Source: Sphingomicrobium astaxanthinifaciens
GTDB taxonomy: Bacteria; Pseudomonadota; Alphaproteobacteria; Sphingomonadales; Sphingomonadaceae
Length of the DNA: 64,000 bases
Reading direction: 5' to 3'
NCBI RefSeq assembly: GCF_022865105.1
Contig: NZ_JAKNYM010000001.1
Location: forward strand, 496,001 to 560,000
Shown: positions 56,315 through 64,000 of the stretch, in pieces
Position numbering within the stretch: position 1 is the first letter of the stretch
Layout: every line of letters begins with the position of its first letter
Translations under genes and position numbers: made by a program
Notes under the pieces: generated by a model
Seen by the model: the letters and a program-made list of their open reading frames with translations, nothing else
What the model was told of the DNA's origin: nothing
The model's database searches: none

Positions 56315-57310
56315 CTAGCGCGCGCCCGCCGCCGGGGTCGCGGCCGGGCGACAGAACCGACCGAGCAGCGCGCGGTGGTCCGAACCGTTGTCAGGCAGCA
56401 CCTCGAAGCCGGTCAGCTCGAGGTCGCCCTTCACCATCAGCTGGTCGAGCGGCCAACCCAGCCACAGCAGGTCGGCAGGAAAGGTCGGGTAGGCGCCGCG
56501 CCCGACGCGCGGGTCGCGCCAGTCGCCGACCTCGCGGAACTTGCTGGTGGTACGCGACCAGGGCACGTCGTTGAAGTCGCCCATCACGATCGCGTCGGGC
56601 AGCCGGTCGGGGGTCTGCGTCGCGGCATTGACGATATTCTCGTCGCGCAGCTCGGTGTTCCACCCGGGGAGCGGCGGCTTGGGATGGAGCCCGATGAACT
56701 CGAACGGCGCGCCGCCCTCGGGCGCCAGCGTGGCGTAGAGGGTCGGCGTGTCGCGATGCGTGTTCTCGATGATATTCGTCTTGGCGACCGGCAGCCGCGT
56801 GGCGAAGACCAGCCCGAAGGCTTCCGGCTGCGGATGCGCCTCGACATGGTCGTAGGACGACAGCAGCGGTCGCAGCTGCTCGACCCAGCGCGCGTCGGTT
56901 TCCATAAGGAAAAGAATGTCGGGGTCGATCCGCGCGACCTGCGCGGCGATCCGGTCGTAATCCTCGTTCTTCACCTTGACGTTGACCGACATGGCCGAAA
57001 AGCAACGCGCCCCCGGCGTCGCTGCCGCCTCCTCGTCGAGCGCGACCTCGGTCCCCGCGATCGCTAGATAGGGCCACATGCGCGCCAGGTTGACGAGGAT
57101 CGAGACCCCGAGCAGCGCGATGGTCGCGCCGCGCCAGCGGGTGTCGAGGAACAGCGCGAGGAGCAGCAGCCCGGTGGCGAGATAGATCAACGGTTCGCGC
57201 ACCAGGTCGACCGTGCGGACGAGCCAGTAGTCGGTCGGCAGGAGCGAGGCGAGCACGGCGAGCAAGAGGAGGCTCGCCAGGCCAAGCAGCAGTGTGCCCA
57301 AGGTCTTCAT
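56315..57310 (-). CDS. endonuclease/exonuclease/phosphatase family protein with membrane anchors
   Basis: A 331-aa protein. Residues 1-90 contain about three hydrophobic helices (LGTLLLGLASLLLLAVLASLL, PLIYLATGLLLLALFLD, ATIALLGVSILVNLA). From about 105 an EEP fold follows: [67 protein letters not shown] and DNGSDHRALLGRF, which hold the metal-binding Glu, Asp, Asn and His. The membrane-bound EEP group acts on phosphoester substrates not determined here. ATG 57310 follows GGAG by 8 nt. Confidence 0.87.
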   Translation of the reverse strand: MKTLGTLLLGLASLLLLAVLASLLPTDYWLVRTVDLVREPLIYLATGLLLLALFLDTRWRGATIALLGVSILVNLARMWPYLAIAGTEVALDEEAAATPGARCFSAMSVNVKVKNEDYDRIAAQVARIDPDILFLMETDARWVEQLRPLLSSYDHVEAHPQPEAFGLVFATRLPVAKTNIIENTHRDTPTLYATLAPEGGAPFEFIGLHPKPPLPGWNTELRDENIVNAATQTPDRLPDAIVMGDFNDVPWSRTTSKFREVGDWRDPRVGRGAYPTFPADLLWLGWPLDQLMVKGDLELTGFEVLPDNGSDHRALLGRFCRPAATPAAGAR

Positions 57311-57362
57311 CGCATCATCTCCGCTGGGAATCGGGTGTCGGTAGGGCGCGGGGGGCCGGTGG

Positions 57363-58229
57363 CTAGCGCGCATAGTCGCAGTCGGCCGGGTTGCCGTCGG
57401 ACAGCCCGCGCCGCAGCGCTTCCATCCGCTGCGCCGAGGTGCCGTGGGTGAAGCTTTCGGGGCGCACCGCCTGCCCCGCCTGCCGCATCAGCGCATCGTC
57501 GCCGATCGCCTCGGCGGCGCGCAGCCCTTCCTCGAGGTCGCCGGGCTCCATCGCGCCGGTCCGCGCGGCCCAGACGCCGGCGTAGCAATCGGCCTGCAAC
57601 TCGACCCCGACCTGCAGCCGGTTGCCCTGCGCGCGGCTGGCGCGCTGCTGCTGGCGCTGCACGCTCGACAGCGTGCCCTCGAGGTTCTGGATATGGTGCC
57701 CGACCTCGTGCGCGATCACGTAGCGCGCGGCGAAGTCGCCCGGCGCGCCGAAGCGCTGCGACAGCTCGCTGAAGAAATCGGGGTCGATATAGATGCGCTG
57801 GTCGCCCGGGCAGTAGAAGGGGCCCATCACCTCCTGCCCGAAGCCGCAGGCGGTCTGGGTCCCGCCCTCGTAGGCGACGAGTTCGGGCTCGCGATAGGTG
57901 GCGCCGGCCTGCGCGAACAGGCTGGTCCAGACGTCGTCGGTGCTCTCGAGCGTGCCGCGAAGGAGCGCCAGCTCCTCCTGCGTGAGCGTGCTCTGCCCGC
58001 TCGAGGACGCGCCCTGCGGGGTGCCGCCGCCGCCGAGCCCGCCGAGCCCGCCCGACAGCGCGCAATAGCCGAGCGCGAGGACGAGCACGCCGACGATGCC
58101 GAACTTGTTGAAGACGAAGCGGGCGAGCAGCGCGAACAGCCCGGCCGACATGCCGCCGCCGCGCATCCCGCCACCGCGTTGCCCGGTCCGGTCGATGAAA
58201 TTGTCGCTGTCGCGATCGCCGATGCGCAT
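57363..58229 (-). CDS. neutral zinc metallopeptidase (YpfJ-type) with one membrane anchor
   Basis: A 288-aa protein. A Gly-rich N-terminus (TGQRGGGMRGGGM) precedes one hydrophobic anchor (GIVGVLVLALGYCALSGG, about 43-60), then a zinc peptidase domain with MGPFYCPGDQRIYIDPDFF, HEVGHHIQNL (zincin HExxH variant HEVGHH) and ELQADCYAGVWA, which gives the third ligand. The frame extends far upstream as a shadow; ATG 58229 has GGAGAG upstream. It is divergent from the 3-hydroxybutyrate dehydrogenase. The substrate is unknown. Confidence 0.88.
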   Translation of the reverse strand: MRIGDRDSDNFIDRTGQRGGGMRGGGMSAGLFALLARFVFNKFGIVGVLVLALGYCALSGGLGGLGGGGTPQGASSSGQSTLTQEELALLRGTLESTDDVWTSLFAQAGATYREPELVAYEGGTQTACGFGQEVMGPFYCPGDQRIYIDPDFFSELSQRFGAPGDFAARYVIAHEVGHHIQNLEGTLSSVQRQQQRASRAQGNRLQVGVELQADCYAGVWAARTGAMEPGDLEEGLRAAEAIGDDALMRQAGQAVRPESFTHGTSAQRMEALRRGLSDGNPADCDYAR

Positions 58230-58332
58230 GGTCGCTACCTCTCCCTCTTGTCCTCGCCCAACGGCCCTAGCGCCGCCGCGGTTGCATCCTCGTTGCGCGC
58301 GCGTCATGGCTATTGGCAAGGGAGACCGAACA

Positions 58333-59121
58333 ATGACCGACCTTACCGGAAAGCGCGCGCTGGTCACCGGATCGACCTCGGGGATCGGGCTGGCCATCGC
58401 GCGCGGTTTCGCCGATGCCGGCGCGAGCGTCATGATCAACGGCTTCGGGCCCGAGCATGAAGTGGACGCGATCCTCGCCGACCTGCGCAAGCGGTCGGGC
58501 GCCGAGGCGGTGCATTCGGATGCCGACCTGACCGACCCCGAGGCGATCGCCTCGATGGTCGCCGATTGCGTGTCGGCGATCGGCAGCCCGCACCTGCTCG
58601 TCAACAACGCCGGGATGCAGCATGTCGCCCCGATCGCCGAATTTCCGGTCGACAAGTGGGACAAGATCATCGCGCTCAACCTGTCGGCGGTCTTTCACAG
58701 CTGCCGACTGGTCATCCCGATGATGCGCAAGGCGGGGTTCGGGCGGATCATCAACACCGCGAGCGCGCACAGCCTCGTCGCCAGTCCCAACAAGTCGGCC
58801 TATGTCGCCGCCAAGCACGCGGTCGCGGGGTTCACCAAGACGATCGCGCTCGAGACCGCCGAGGAGGGCATCACCGCCAACTGCATCTCGCCCGGCTATG
58901 TCTGGACGCCGCTGGTCGAACAGCAGATCCCCGACACCATGGCGGCGCGCGGGCTGAGCCGCGAGGAGGTGATGAACGAGGTGCTACTCAAGGCGCAACC
59001 GACGCGCCGCTTCGTGACCGTCGAGGAGGTCGCCTCCTGCGCGCTGTTCCTCTGCTCGGACGGCGCCGCCTCGATCACCGGCGCCAATATCAGCATGGAC
59101 GGCGGCTGGACCGCGCAATAG
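58333..59121 (+). CDS. 3-hydroxybutyrate dehydrogenase (SDR family)
   Basis: A 262-aa short-chain dehydrogenase. The Rossmann motif is VTGSTSGIGLAIARGFADAGA, with HLLVNNAGMQHVAP, NTASAHSLVASPNKSAYVAAKHAV (Ser, Tyr and Lys of the catalytic set) and the C-terminal GANISMDGGWTAQ. The GFGPEHEV and HSLVAS segments match 3-hydroxybutyrate dehydrogenase, which interconverts acetoacetate and D-3-hydroxybutyrate. ATG 58333 has GGGAG 8 nt upstream. Other SDRs cannot be fully excluded. Confidence 0.9.
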   Translation: MTDLTGKRALVTGSTSGIGLAIARGFADAGASVMINGFGPEHEVDAILADLRKRSGAEAVHSDADLTDPEAIASMVADCVSAIGSPHLLVNNAGMQHVAPIAEFPVDKWDKIIALNLSAVFHSCRLVIPMMRKAGFGRIINTASAHSLVASPNKSAYVAAKHAVAGFTKTIALETAEEGITANCISPGYVWTPLVEQQIPDTMAARGLSREEVMNEVLLKAQPTRRFVTVEEVASCALFLCSDGAASITGANISMDGGWTAQ

Positions 59122-59132
59122 GGTCGACCCCG

Positions 59133-59762
59133 ATGACGCGCCTCCTCTCCTTCCTCGCGCCGCTGCTCGCGCTGGCCGGTTGCACCAGCTTGCCGGGCGC
59201 CCCCACGATCGAGACTCTCGACAGCCGCGACTGGCGCGCGGTGGCGAGCGATGCCGATGCCGACCGGCTGCGCGCGACCCGCGCCACCTTCGCGGCCGCG
59301 CTGGCCGAAGCGCGCGACAAGGGCTTCGGCGCCGAGATCGACGCGCTCGGGCCGCTCGCCGACCCCGACCTGCTCCTGCCGCTCGAGCGCGTGCCGACGG
59401 GGCGCCTGCGCTGCCGCACGATCAAGCTGGGCACCAAGGACGGGCGCGGCGACCGCGCCTATGTCGCCTACCCCCCGTTCGAGTGCCGGATCCGCCCCGA
59501 GGGCGGGCTGTACGGCTTCGCCAAGCTGACCGGGTCGCAGCGCCCCGTCGGGCTGCTCTTCCCCGATGATGCCTATCGCGAGGTCTTCCTCGGCACGCTG
59601 GTGCTCGGCGACGAGGATCGCGCGATGCGCTACGGTGCCGACCCCGGGCGCGACATGATCGGCGCGCTCCAGCGCGTCGGCAAGGCGCGCTACCGGCTCC
59701 TCGTCCCCTCGCCCCGTTTCGAAAGCCGCCTCGACATCATCGACCTCGTACCGGAGAACTGA
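59133..59762 (+). CDS. DUF4893-like lipoprotein
   Basis: A 209-aa lipoprotein with the signal MTRLLSFLAPLLALAGC. The mature part matches the DUF4893 pattern as I recall it: DWRAVASDADADRLRATRATFAAALAEA, LRCRTIKLG, YPPFECRI and GLYGFAKLTGSQRPVGLLFPDD. Its function is unknown. It follows the dehydrogenase by 11 nt, and the M20 gene starts 4 nt after its stop, so the three may be one transcript. Confidence 0.85.
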   Translation: MTRLLSFLAPLLALAGCTSLPGAPTIETLDSRDWRAVASDADADRLRATRATFAAALAEARDKGFGAEIDALGPLADPDLLLPLERVPTGRLRCRTIKLGTKDGRGDRAYVAYPPFECRIRPEGGLYGFAKLTGSQRPVGLLFPDDAYREVFLGTLVLGDEDRAMRYGADPGRDMIGALQRVGKARYRLLVPSPRFESRLDIIDLVPEN

Positions 59763-59766
59763 TCCC

Positions 59767-61089
59767 ATGCGCCACGCCTTCCTTGCCGCCGCCGCCGCGC
59801 TCGCCGTCACCGTTTCCGCCCCGGCCCAGTCGCAGGACCTGCGCGCCGAGGTGGCCGCGGACATGCCCGAGCTGCTTGCGCTCTACCGCCACCTCCACGC
59901 GCACCCCGAACTGTCGGGCGCCGAGCATGAGACCGCCGCCAAGCTCGCCGGCATCGCGCGCGAGCTCGGCTTCGCGGTGACCGAGGGGGTCGGCGGCACC
60001 GGGGTGGTCGCGGTGATGGAAAATGGCGCCGGGCCGGTGCTGATGATGCGCGCCGACATGGACGGGCTGCCGGTGACCGAGCAGACGGGGCTCGACTATG
60101 CCTCCAAGGTGACCGCGATCGCCCCCCAGTCGGGGGTCGAGACCGGGGTGATGCACGCCTGCGGGCACGACACCCACATGACCGCCTGGGTCGGCGCCGC
60201 GCGCCAGCTGGTCGAGCGCAAGGACGACTGGTCGGGCACGCTCGTCATGATCCTCCAGCCCGCCGAGGAGACCGGCGAAGGGGCCAAGGCCATGATCGAG
60301 GACGGGCTGTTCACCCGCTTCCCCATGCCCACCCACGCCATCGCCTTCCACGATGCCGCGGCGGGGCCCGCCGGGTTCATCGGTCTGTCGTCGGGCTATG
60401 CGCTCGCCAATGTCGACAGCGTCGACATCACGGTGCGCGGGGTCGGCGGGCACGGCGCCTATCCCAACACCACCCGCGACCCCATCGTCATCGCCAGCCG
60501 TATCGTCTCCACGCTCCAGACCATCGTCGCGCGCGAGCTCGACCCGCAGGAGCCCGCGGTGGTCACGGTCGGCAGCTTCCACGCCGGCGCCAAGCACAAT
60601 ATCATCCCCGACGAGGCCGAACTGCTGCTCACCGTGCGCAGCTATTCGGACGAGACCCGCGCGCACCTGCTGGGGGCGATCGAGCGCATCGCGCGCGCCG
60701 AGGCGATGGCCGCCGACGTGCCCGCCGACCGCATGCCGATCGTCACCATCCGCGAGGCCGAATACACCCCCTCGACCTACAACAGCCCGGCGCTGACCCA
60801 GCATGCACACGACCTGTTCACGCGGACCTTCGGCACCGAGCGGGTGCGGATGGTGCCGCCGGTGATGGGGGGCGAGGATTTCGGGCGCTTCTATCGCGAG
60901 AACAACGACATCGAGAGCCTGATCTTCTGGGTCGGCGGCCAGCCGCTCGACAAGTGGCAGGCGGCGGGCGGCGATCCCGCCAAGCTGCCGAGCCTGCACA
61001 GCCCCTTCTGGGCGCCCGACGCCGAAGCCGTGGTCGCCACCGCGACCGAAGCGCTGACCACGCTCGCGCTCGATATCCTCGGGAGCTGA
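59767..61089 (+). CDS. exported M20 family amidohydrolase
   Basis: A 440-aa M20D metallo-amidohydrolase (IAA-amino acid/hippurate hydrolase-like). MRHAFLAAAAALAVTVSAPAQS is a signal peptide, so it is periplasmic. The zinc and base motifs are RHLHAHPELSGAEHETA, LMMRADMDGLPVTEQTG, HACGHDTHMTAWVGAA, LQPAEETGEGAKAM and, near the end, PPVMGGEDFGRF. The lid domain (VRGVGGHGAYPNTTRDPI) is intact. It should release amino acids from N-acyl or aryl amides. A TonB-C protein follows 3 nt later. Confidence 0.92.
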   Translation: MRHAFLAAAAALAVTVSAPAQSQDLRAEVAADMPELLALYRHLHAHPELSGAEHETAAKLAGIARELGFAVTEGVGGTGVVAVMENGAGPVLMMRADMDGLPVTEQTGLDYASKVTAIAPQSGVETGVMHACGHDTHMTAWVGAARQLVERKDDWSGTLVMILQPAEETGEGAKAMIEDGLFTRFPMPTHAIAFHDAAAGPAGFIGLSSGYALANVDSVDITVRGVGGHGAYPNTTRDPIVIASRIVSTLQTIVARELDPQEPAVVTVGSFHAGAKHNIIPDEAELLLTVRSYSDETRAHLLGAIERIARAEAMAADVPADRMPIVTIREAEYTPSTYNSPALTQHAHDLFTRTFGTERVRMVPPVMGGEDFGRFYRENNDIESLIFWVGGQPLDKWQAAGGDPAKLPSLHSPFWAPDAEAVVATATEALTTLALDILGS

Positions 61090-61092
61090 GGT

Positions 61093-61866
61093 TTGCTCGG
61101 GCTGGCCGTCGCGATCGCGCAGGCCGGCGTCGCGGCGCCGCCCGCGACCACGCCTTCCGTTGTGCCGCCGGTCGCCTCGCGGCCGATCGCGCACGAGGCG
61201 CCGCCCGTCGATAGCGCGGCGAGCGTCTGGGCGATGGCCGAGCGCGCGCATCATCCGGCCGCCTACGACCTCTACCTGCGGCGCTTTCCCGACGGCGAGC
61301 AGGCCGAGGCGGCGCGGACCGCGCTCGCGGCGCTGGCCCCCGACCGGGCGCGCGAAAGCGCGGCGCAGGCCGCGGCCTGCGATGCCTATCTCGACGCCAT
61401 GCGGCTCGATCGCGAGGCCGGGGCGGTGCGCGAGGCGCTGCAGTGGCGAACGATCGAGAAATATCGCGTCGTGCTCGAGCGGTATGGCGACAATCCGTGC
61501 GCACCGCGGATTCGCGTCGCGTACGAGCAGGCGGAGCGGCTGGCCAGCCTCGAGGCACCGGTCGACGGGGTCGGCCCGCTCGCCCCGCACCTATTGTCCG
61601 AGCGCGCCTTCATCCGCGGCATCGACTATCCGATCGGCGCGCTGCGCGACGGCGTCGAGGGCAACAGCACCATCGCTTGGACGATCGCCCCCGACGGGCG
61701 CGCGCGCGACTGCCGCGTGACCCGGCCGAGCGGGCGCGAGGATCTCGACGTTGCCGCCTGCCGCCTCGCCGAGCGGCGGCTGCGCTACGACCCCGCGCGC
61801 GATGCCGCGGGGCGCGCGATCCCTGCCCGCGCGTGGACCGTCATCCGCTGGCAAATCGGCGACTAG
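61093..61866 (+). CDS. TonB C-terminal-domain protein with a weak N-terminal signal
   Basis: A 257-aa protein starting at TTG 61093 (GGGAG 7 nt upstream). The N-terminal stretch LGLAVAIAQAGVAA could be a short signal peptide; no clear transmembrane anchor and no long Pro/Lys linker follow, unlike classic TonB. The C-terminal 85 residues (YPIGALRDGVEGNSTIAWTIAPDGRARDCRVTRPSG ... LDVAACRLAERRLRYDPARD) match the TonB_C fold, including its conserved Cys pair. It may be a periplasmic partner protein and not an energy transducer. It sits right behind the M20 gene and ends on a CTAG shared with the aldo/keto reductase. Confidence 0.8.
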   Translation: MLGLAVAIAQAGVAAPPATTPSVVPPVASRPIAHEAPPVDSAASVWAMAERAHHPAAYDLYLRRFPDGEQAEAARTALAALAPDRARESAAQAAACDAYLDAMRLDREAGAVREALQWRTIEKYRVVLERYGDNPCAPRIRVAYEQAERLASLEAPVDGVGPLAPHLLSERAFIRGIDYPIGALRDGVEGNSTIAWTIAPDGRARDCRVTRPSGREDLDVAACRLAERRLRYDPARDAAGRAIPARAWTVIRWQIGD

Positions 61867-62777
61867 GCGCTGGCCGCAGCGAGCCGGTCGAGTTGAGCCG
61901 CGCTCAGGCGCAGCGTCAGGCTGGCGGTCAGTTCGGACAGTTGCGCGAGGGAGGTGGCTTTGGCAATCGGCGCGGTAATCGTCGGCTGCGCGGCGAGCCA
62001 GGCCAGCGCGATGCTGGCGAGCGGGGCCCCCGTCTCGGCACTGACCTCGTCCATCGCCTCGAGCACGCGCGGGCCCCGGCCCTCGAGATAGGCGATGTTG
62101 CGCAGCCCCCGCGGGCTTTTCGACAGGTCGTCCTTCGATCGATACTTGCCCGCGAGGAAGCCGTTGGCGATCGCGTAATAGGGGAACACCGCGAGGTCGT
62201 GCCGCTGCGCCGCCGCGCGCAGCCCCGCCTCGTAGCGCTCGCGCTCGACCAGGTTGTACCACGGCTGGAGCGCGACCGGCCGGGTCAACCCCTCGGCCGC
62301 GCAGGTCGCCATCACCGCGTCGATCCGCTCGGGGGTGAAGTTGGACAGGCCGATGCTGCGCACCTTCCCCTCCTTCACCAGCGCATCGACCGCGCCGAGG
62401 GTGTCGGCAAGCGGCACCTGCTGGTCGTCGGTGTGCAGATAATAGAGGTCGATCTCGGTGCCGAGCCGATCGAGCGAGCCCGCACACGCCTTGCGGATCG
62501 CCGCCGGCGCGAGCCCCTCGAGGAAGCCGACCTTGCTCGCGATGACCACCTCGTCGCGCTTGCCCGACCGCTTGAGCCAGTCACCGATGACACGCTCGCT
62601 CTCGCCGCCCGCGTGCCCCGGGACCCAGGCCGAATAGCTGTCGGCGGTATCGATCATCTGCCCGCCTGCCGCGACGAAGGCGTCCATCAGGCGGAAGCTG
62701 GTCGCCGCGTCGGCGGTCCAGCCGAACACATTGCCTCCCAGCGCCAGCGGCGCGACCTCGCGGGGATGTATCGCCAT
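61863..62777 (-). CDS. aldo/keto reductase
   Basis: A 304-aa NADPH-dependent oxidoreductase of the AKR superfamily (YajO/Tas-like). It shows LALGGNVFGWTADAATSFRLMDAFVAAGGQMIDTADSYSAW (Asp and Tyr of the tetrad), VVIASKVGF (Lys), YYLHTDD (His) and VRSIGLSNFTPERIDAV. ATG 62777 (MAIHPREVAPL) is preferred; ATG 62789 is an alternative. It shares a CTAG stop with the TonB-C gene and is divergent from prsK. Confidence 0.93.
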   Translation of the reverse strand: MAIHPREVAPLALGGNVFGWTADAATSFRLMDAFVAAGGQMIDTADSYSAWVPGHAGGESERVIGDWLKRSGKRDEVVIASKVGFLEGLAPAAIRKACAGSLDRLGTEIDLYYLHTDDQQVPLADTLGAVDALVKEGKVRSIGLSNFTPERIDAVMATCAAEGLTRPVALQPWYNLVERERYEAGLRAAAQRHDLAVFPYYAIANGFLAGKYRSKDDLSKSPRGLRNIAYLEGRGPRVLEAMDEVSAETGAPLASIALAWLAAQPTITAPIAKATSLAQLSELTASLTLRLSAAQLDRLAAASA

Positions 62778-62854
62778 GCCGTTCACCATATCTTTGTAAA
62801 TTTTTCCGACAGTGCGCGGGTGTCGGATGTGTTGACAGAAGGTTTGGCCGCGCC

Positions 62855-64000
62855 ATGTCGTTCCCGCAACCCTTGCTGAGCCATTATCTCGCGGCGGCGC
62901 TGTTCGGGCTGCTCGTCGCGTGGCAGCTCTGGCGCGGGCCGCGCTCGTCGGGGCAGCGCACGCTGATCGCCGCCTTCGCGCTGACCAGCATCTGGGCCTG
63001 GCTCGAGGCGATCCGACCGGGCAGCCTGCTGACCGGGCTCGCCGAGGTGCTGCGCAACCTGGTCTGGATCGGGCTGCTCCACAGCCTGGCCACCCACGGC
63101 GACCCCGATCACCGCCAGAAGGGGCTCAAGCTCGTCTACGCCTCGGTTGCCGCGGTGCTCGGGATGCTGCTGATCGTGCGCGCGATCGGGCCGCTCGCGC
63201 CCGAGGGGACCGACTTCGCGACCATCGGGGTCACGCTCAACATCCTCCACATCCTCGCCGCGGCGGGGGGGCTGGTGCTGGTCCACAATTTCTACGGGCA
63301 GGCCGAACCCGGCAGCCGATCCTCGCTCCGGCTCGCCATGCTCGCGCTGGCGTGGATCTGGCTCTACGACCTCAATTTCTACACCGTGACCTACCTGTCG
63401 GCGGTGCATGGCGACCTGGTCGGGCAGTGGCGCGGGCTGGCGGTGGCGATCGCCGCCCCGCTGTTCGCCTTCGGTGCGCGCTCCGATCGCGGCTGGCGCT
63501 TCCGGATGAGCCGCGCGGCGACCTTCCAGTCGCTTTCGCTGCTGGGGATCTGCGCCTATTTCGCGGTGATGGCGGTGCTTGCCACCGTGCTGCGCGCGCA
63601 GGGCGGCGATGTGGTCGGCGCGGTGGCGGTGACGCTCCTCACCATCCTCGTCGTGGGGGCGATGGTGATCCTGCCCTCGAGCCGGGCGCGCGCCTGGGCC
63701 AAGGTCAAGATCGCCAAGCATTTCTTCGAGCATCGCTACGACTATCGCACCGAATGGCTGCGCTTTACCGCAACGGTCGGCGGCGACGAGGGCGAGCGCG
63801 GGCCGCTCGGCGCGCGGATCGTTCGCGCCTTCGCCGACATGCTCGATGCGCCGGGCGGGGTGCTGCTCGTGCGCGACGATCATGACGGGCTGCGCGCGGG
63901 CGGCGTGTTCAACTGGGGAGCGCGGCTGGTCGACCCGCCCGCCGCGGTCTTCGCCGACGAGCAGGAAGCGCGGTTCTGGGAACATGTCGTCGAGGAGGGG
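62855..64000 (+). CDS. prsK: PrsK-type membrane histidine kinase, partial (XrtA/PEP-CTERM system)
   Basis: The first 382 codons of a sensor kinase that runs off the right edge. The N-terminal half has about eight to ten membrane helices (SHYLAAALFGLLVAWQLW, LLIVRAIGPLAP, IWLYDLNFYTVTYL and others), as in PrsK, the kinase of the exosortase XrtA/PEP-CTERM regulatory pair with PrsR. Around residue 285-310 the signature WAKVKIAKHFFEHRYDYRTEWLRFT is characteristic of PrsK. A GAF-like domain begins near 330 (MLDAPGGVLLVRDDHDG). The kinase core is outside the window. ATG 62855 lies after a 77-bp spacer from the reductase. Confidence 0.85.
   Translation, partial: MSFPQPLLSHYLAAALFGLLVAWQLWRGPRSSGQRTLIAAFALTSIWAWLEAIRPGSLLTGLAEVLRNLVWIGLLHSLATHGDPDHRQKGLKLVYASVAAVLGMLLIVRAIGPLAPEGTDFATIGVTLNILHILAAAGGLVLVHNFYGQAEPGSRSSLRLAMLALAWIWLYDLNFYTVTYLSAVHGDLVGQWRGLAVAIAAPLFAFGARSDRGWRFRMSRAATFQSLSLLGICAYFAVMAVLATVLRAQGGDVVGAVAVTLLTILVVGAMVILPSSRARAWAKVKIAKHFFEHRYDYRTEWLRFTATVGGDEGERGPLGARIVRAFADMLDAPGGVLLVRDDHDGLRAGGVFNWGARLVDPPAAVFADEQEARFWEHVVEEG

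Noticed and set aside
1-64000. CRISPR arrays, insertion sequences, integrases, toxin-antitoxin or phage genes
   Set aside because: None could be seen: there are no spaced direct repeats, no transposase or integrase motifs, and no change in composition.

Overview
The window is a GC-rich, densely packed piece of an alphaproteobacterial chromosome, most likely from the order Sphingomonadales (a Sphingomonas or Sphingomicrobium-like genus). The assignment rests on the MucR regulator beside a Fur-family gene, the fur-plsC-miaB-phoH-ybeY-corC-lnt-metK run, a sphingomonad-style valine degradation locus, TonB-box-like and TonB C-terminal sequences, and a PrsK-type histidine kinase at the right edge. 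No insertion sequence, prophage or CRISPR array is visible. Base composition and codon use look uniform.

Layout. 1-11.5 kb: a partial alpha/beta hydrolase, selO, astD, dnaB, dcd, a redoxin, a DUF1508 protein, RNase R, a secreted M28 peptidase and a secreted S8 (subtilisin-like) peptidase. 11.8-19.6 kb: a valine/isobutyrate catabolic run (mmsA, acyl-CoA dehydrogenase, 3-hydroxyisobutyryl-CoA hydrolase, enoyl-CoA hydratase, mmsB), with two related small lipoproteins, a RidA-family protein and an uncharacterised protein interleaved, then an Nfu scaffold. 19.7-31.2 kb: tsaB-rimI, mucR, then an overlapping run fur-plsC-miaB-phoH-ybeY-corC-lnt-metK, a diguanylate cyclase on the other strand, and trmB. 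31.3-34.3 kb: cysteine synthase, a 1-Cys peroxiredoxin and a PQQ-type sugar dehydrogenase lipoprotein. 34.4-45.9 kb: the translation/RNA operon rimP-nusA-ylxR-infB-(33-aa ORF)-rbfA, then a GNAT gene, yceI, tdk, truB, rpsO and pnp, closed by a clear terminator. 46-54 kb: a DUF411 protein, a large VIT/VWA/DUF2135 exported protein, a SulP transporter with a tandem universal stress protein, tRNA-Ala(CGC), a very charged PRC-barrel-like protein and an MDR oxidoreductase. 54-64 kb: a membrane protein, a patatin, an SRPBCC protein, an EEP-family phosphohydrolase, a zinc metallopeptidase, 3-hydroxybutyrate dehydrogenase, a DUF4893-like lipoprotein, an M20 amidohydrolase, a TonB-C protein, an aldo/keto reductase and the 5' part of prsK.

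Most of this is core genome. The parts most worth a second look are the VIT/VWA protein with an internal TonB-box-like motif, tiny hydrophobic ORFs wedged behind dcd and between infB and rbfA, paired lipoproteins around RidA inside the valine locus, four convergent gene pairs that terminate on one shared CTAG, and the exosortase-associated kinase that suggests a PEP-CTERM/exopolysaccharide locus just beyond the right edge.
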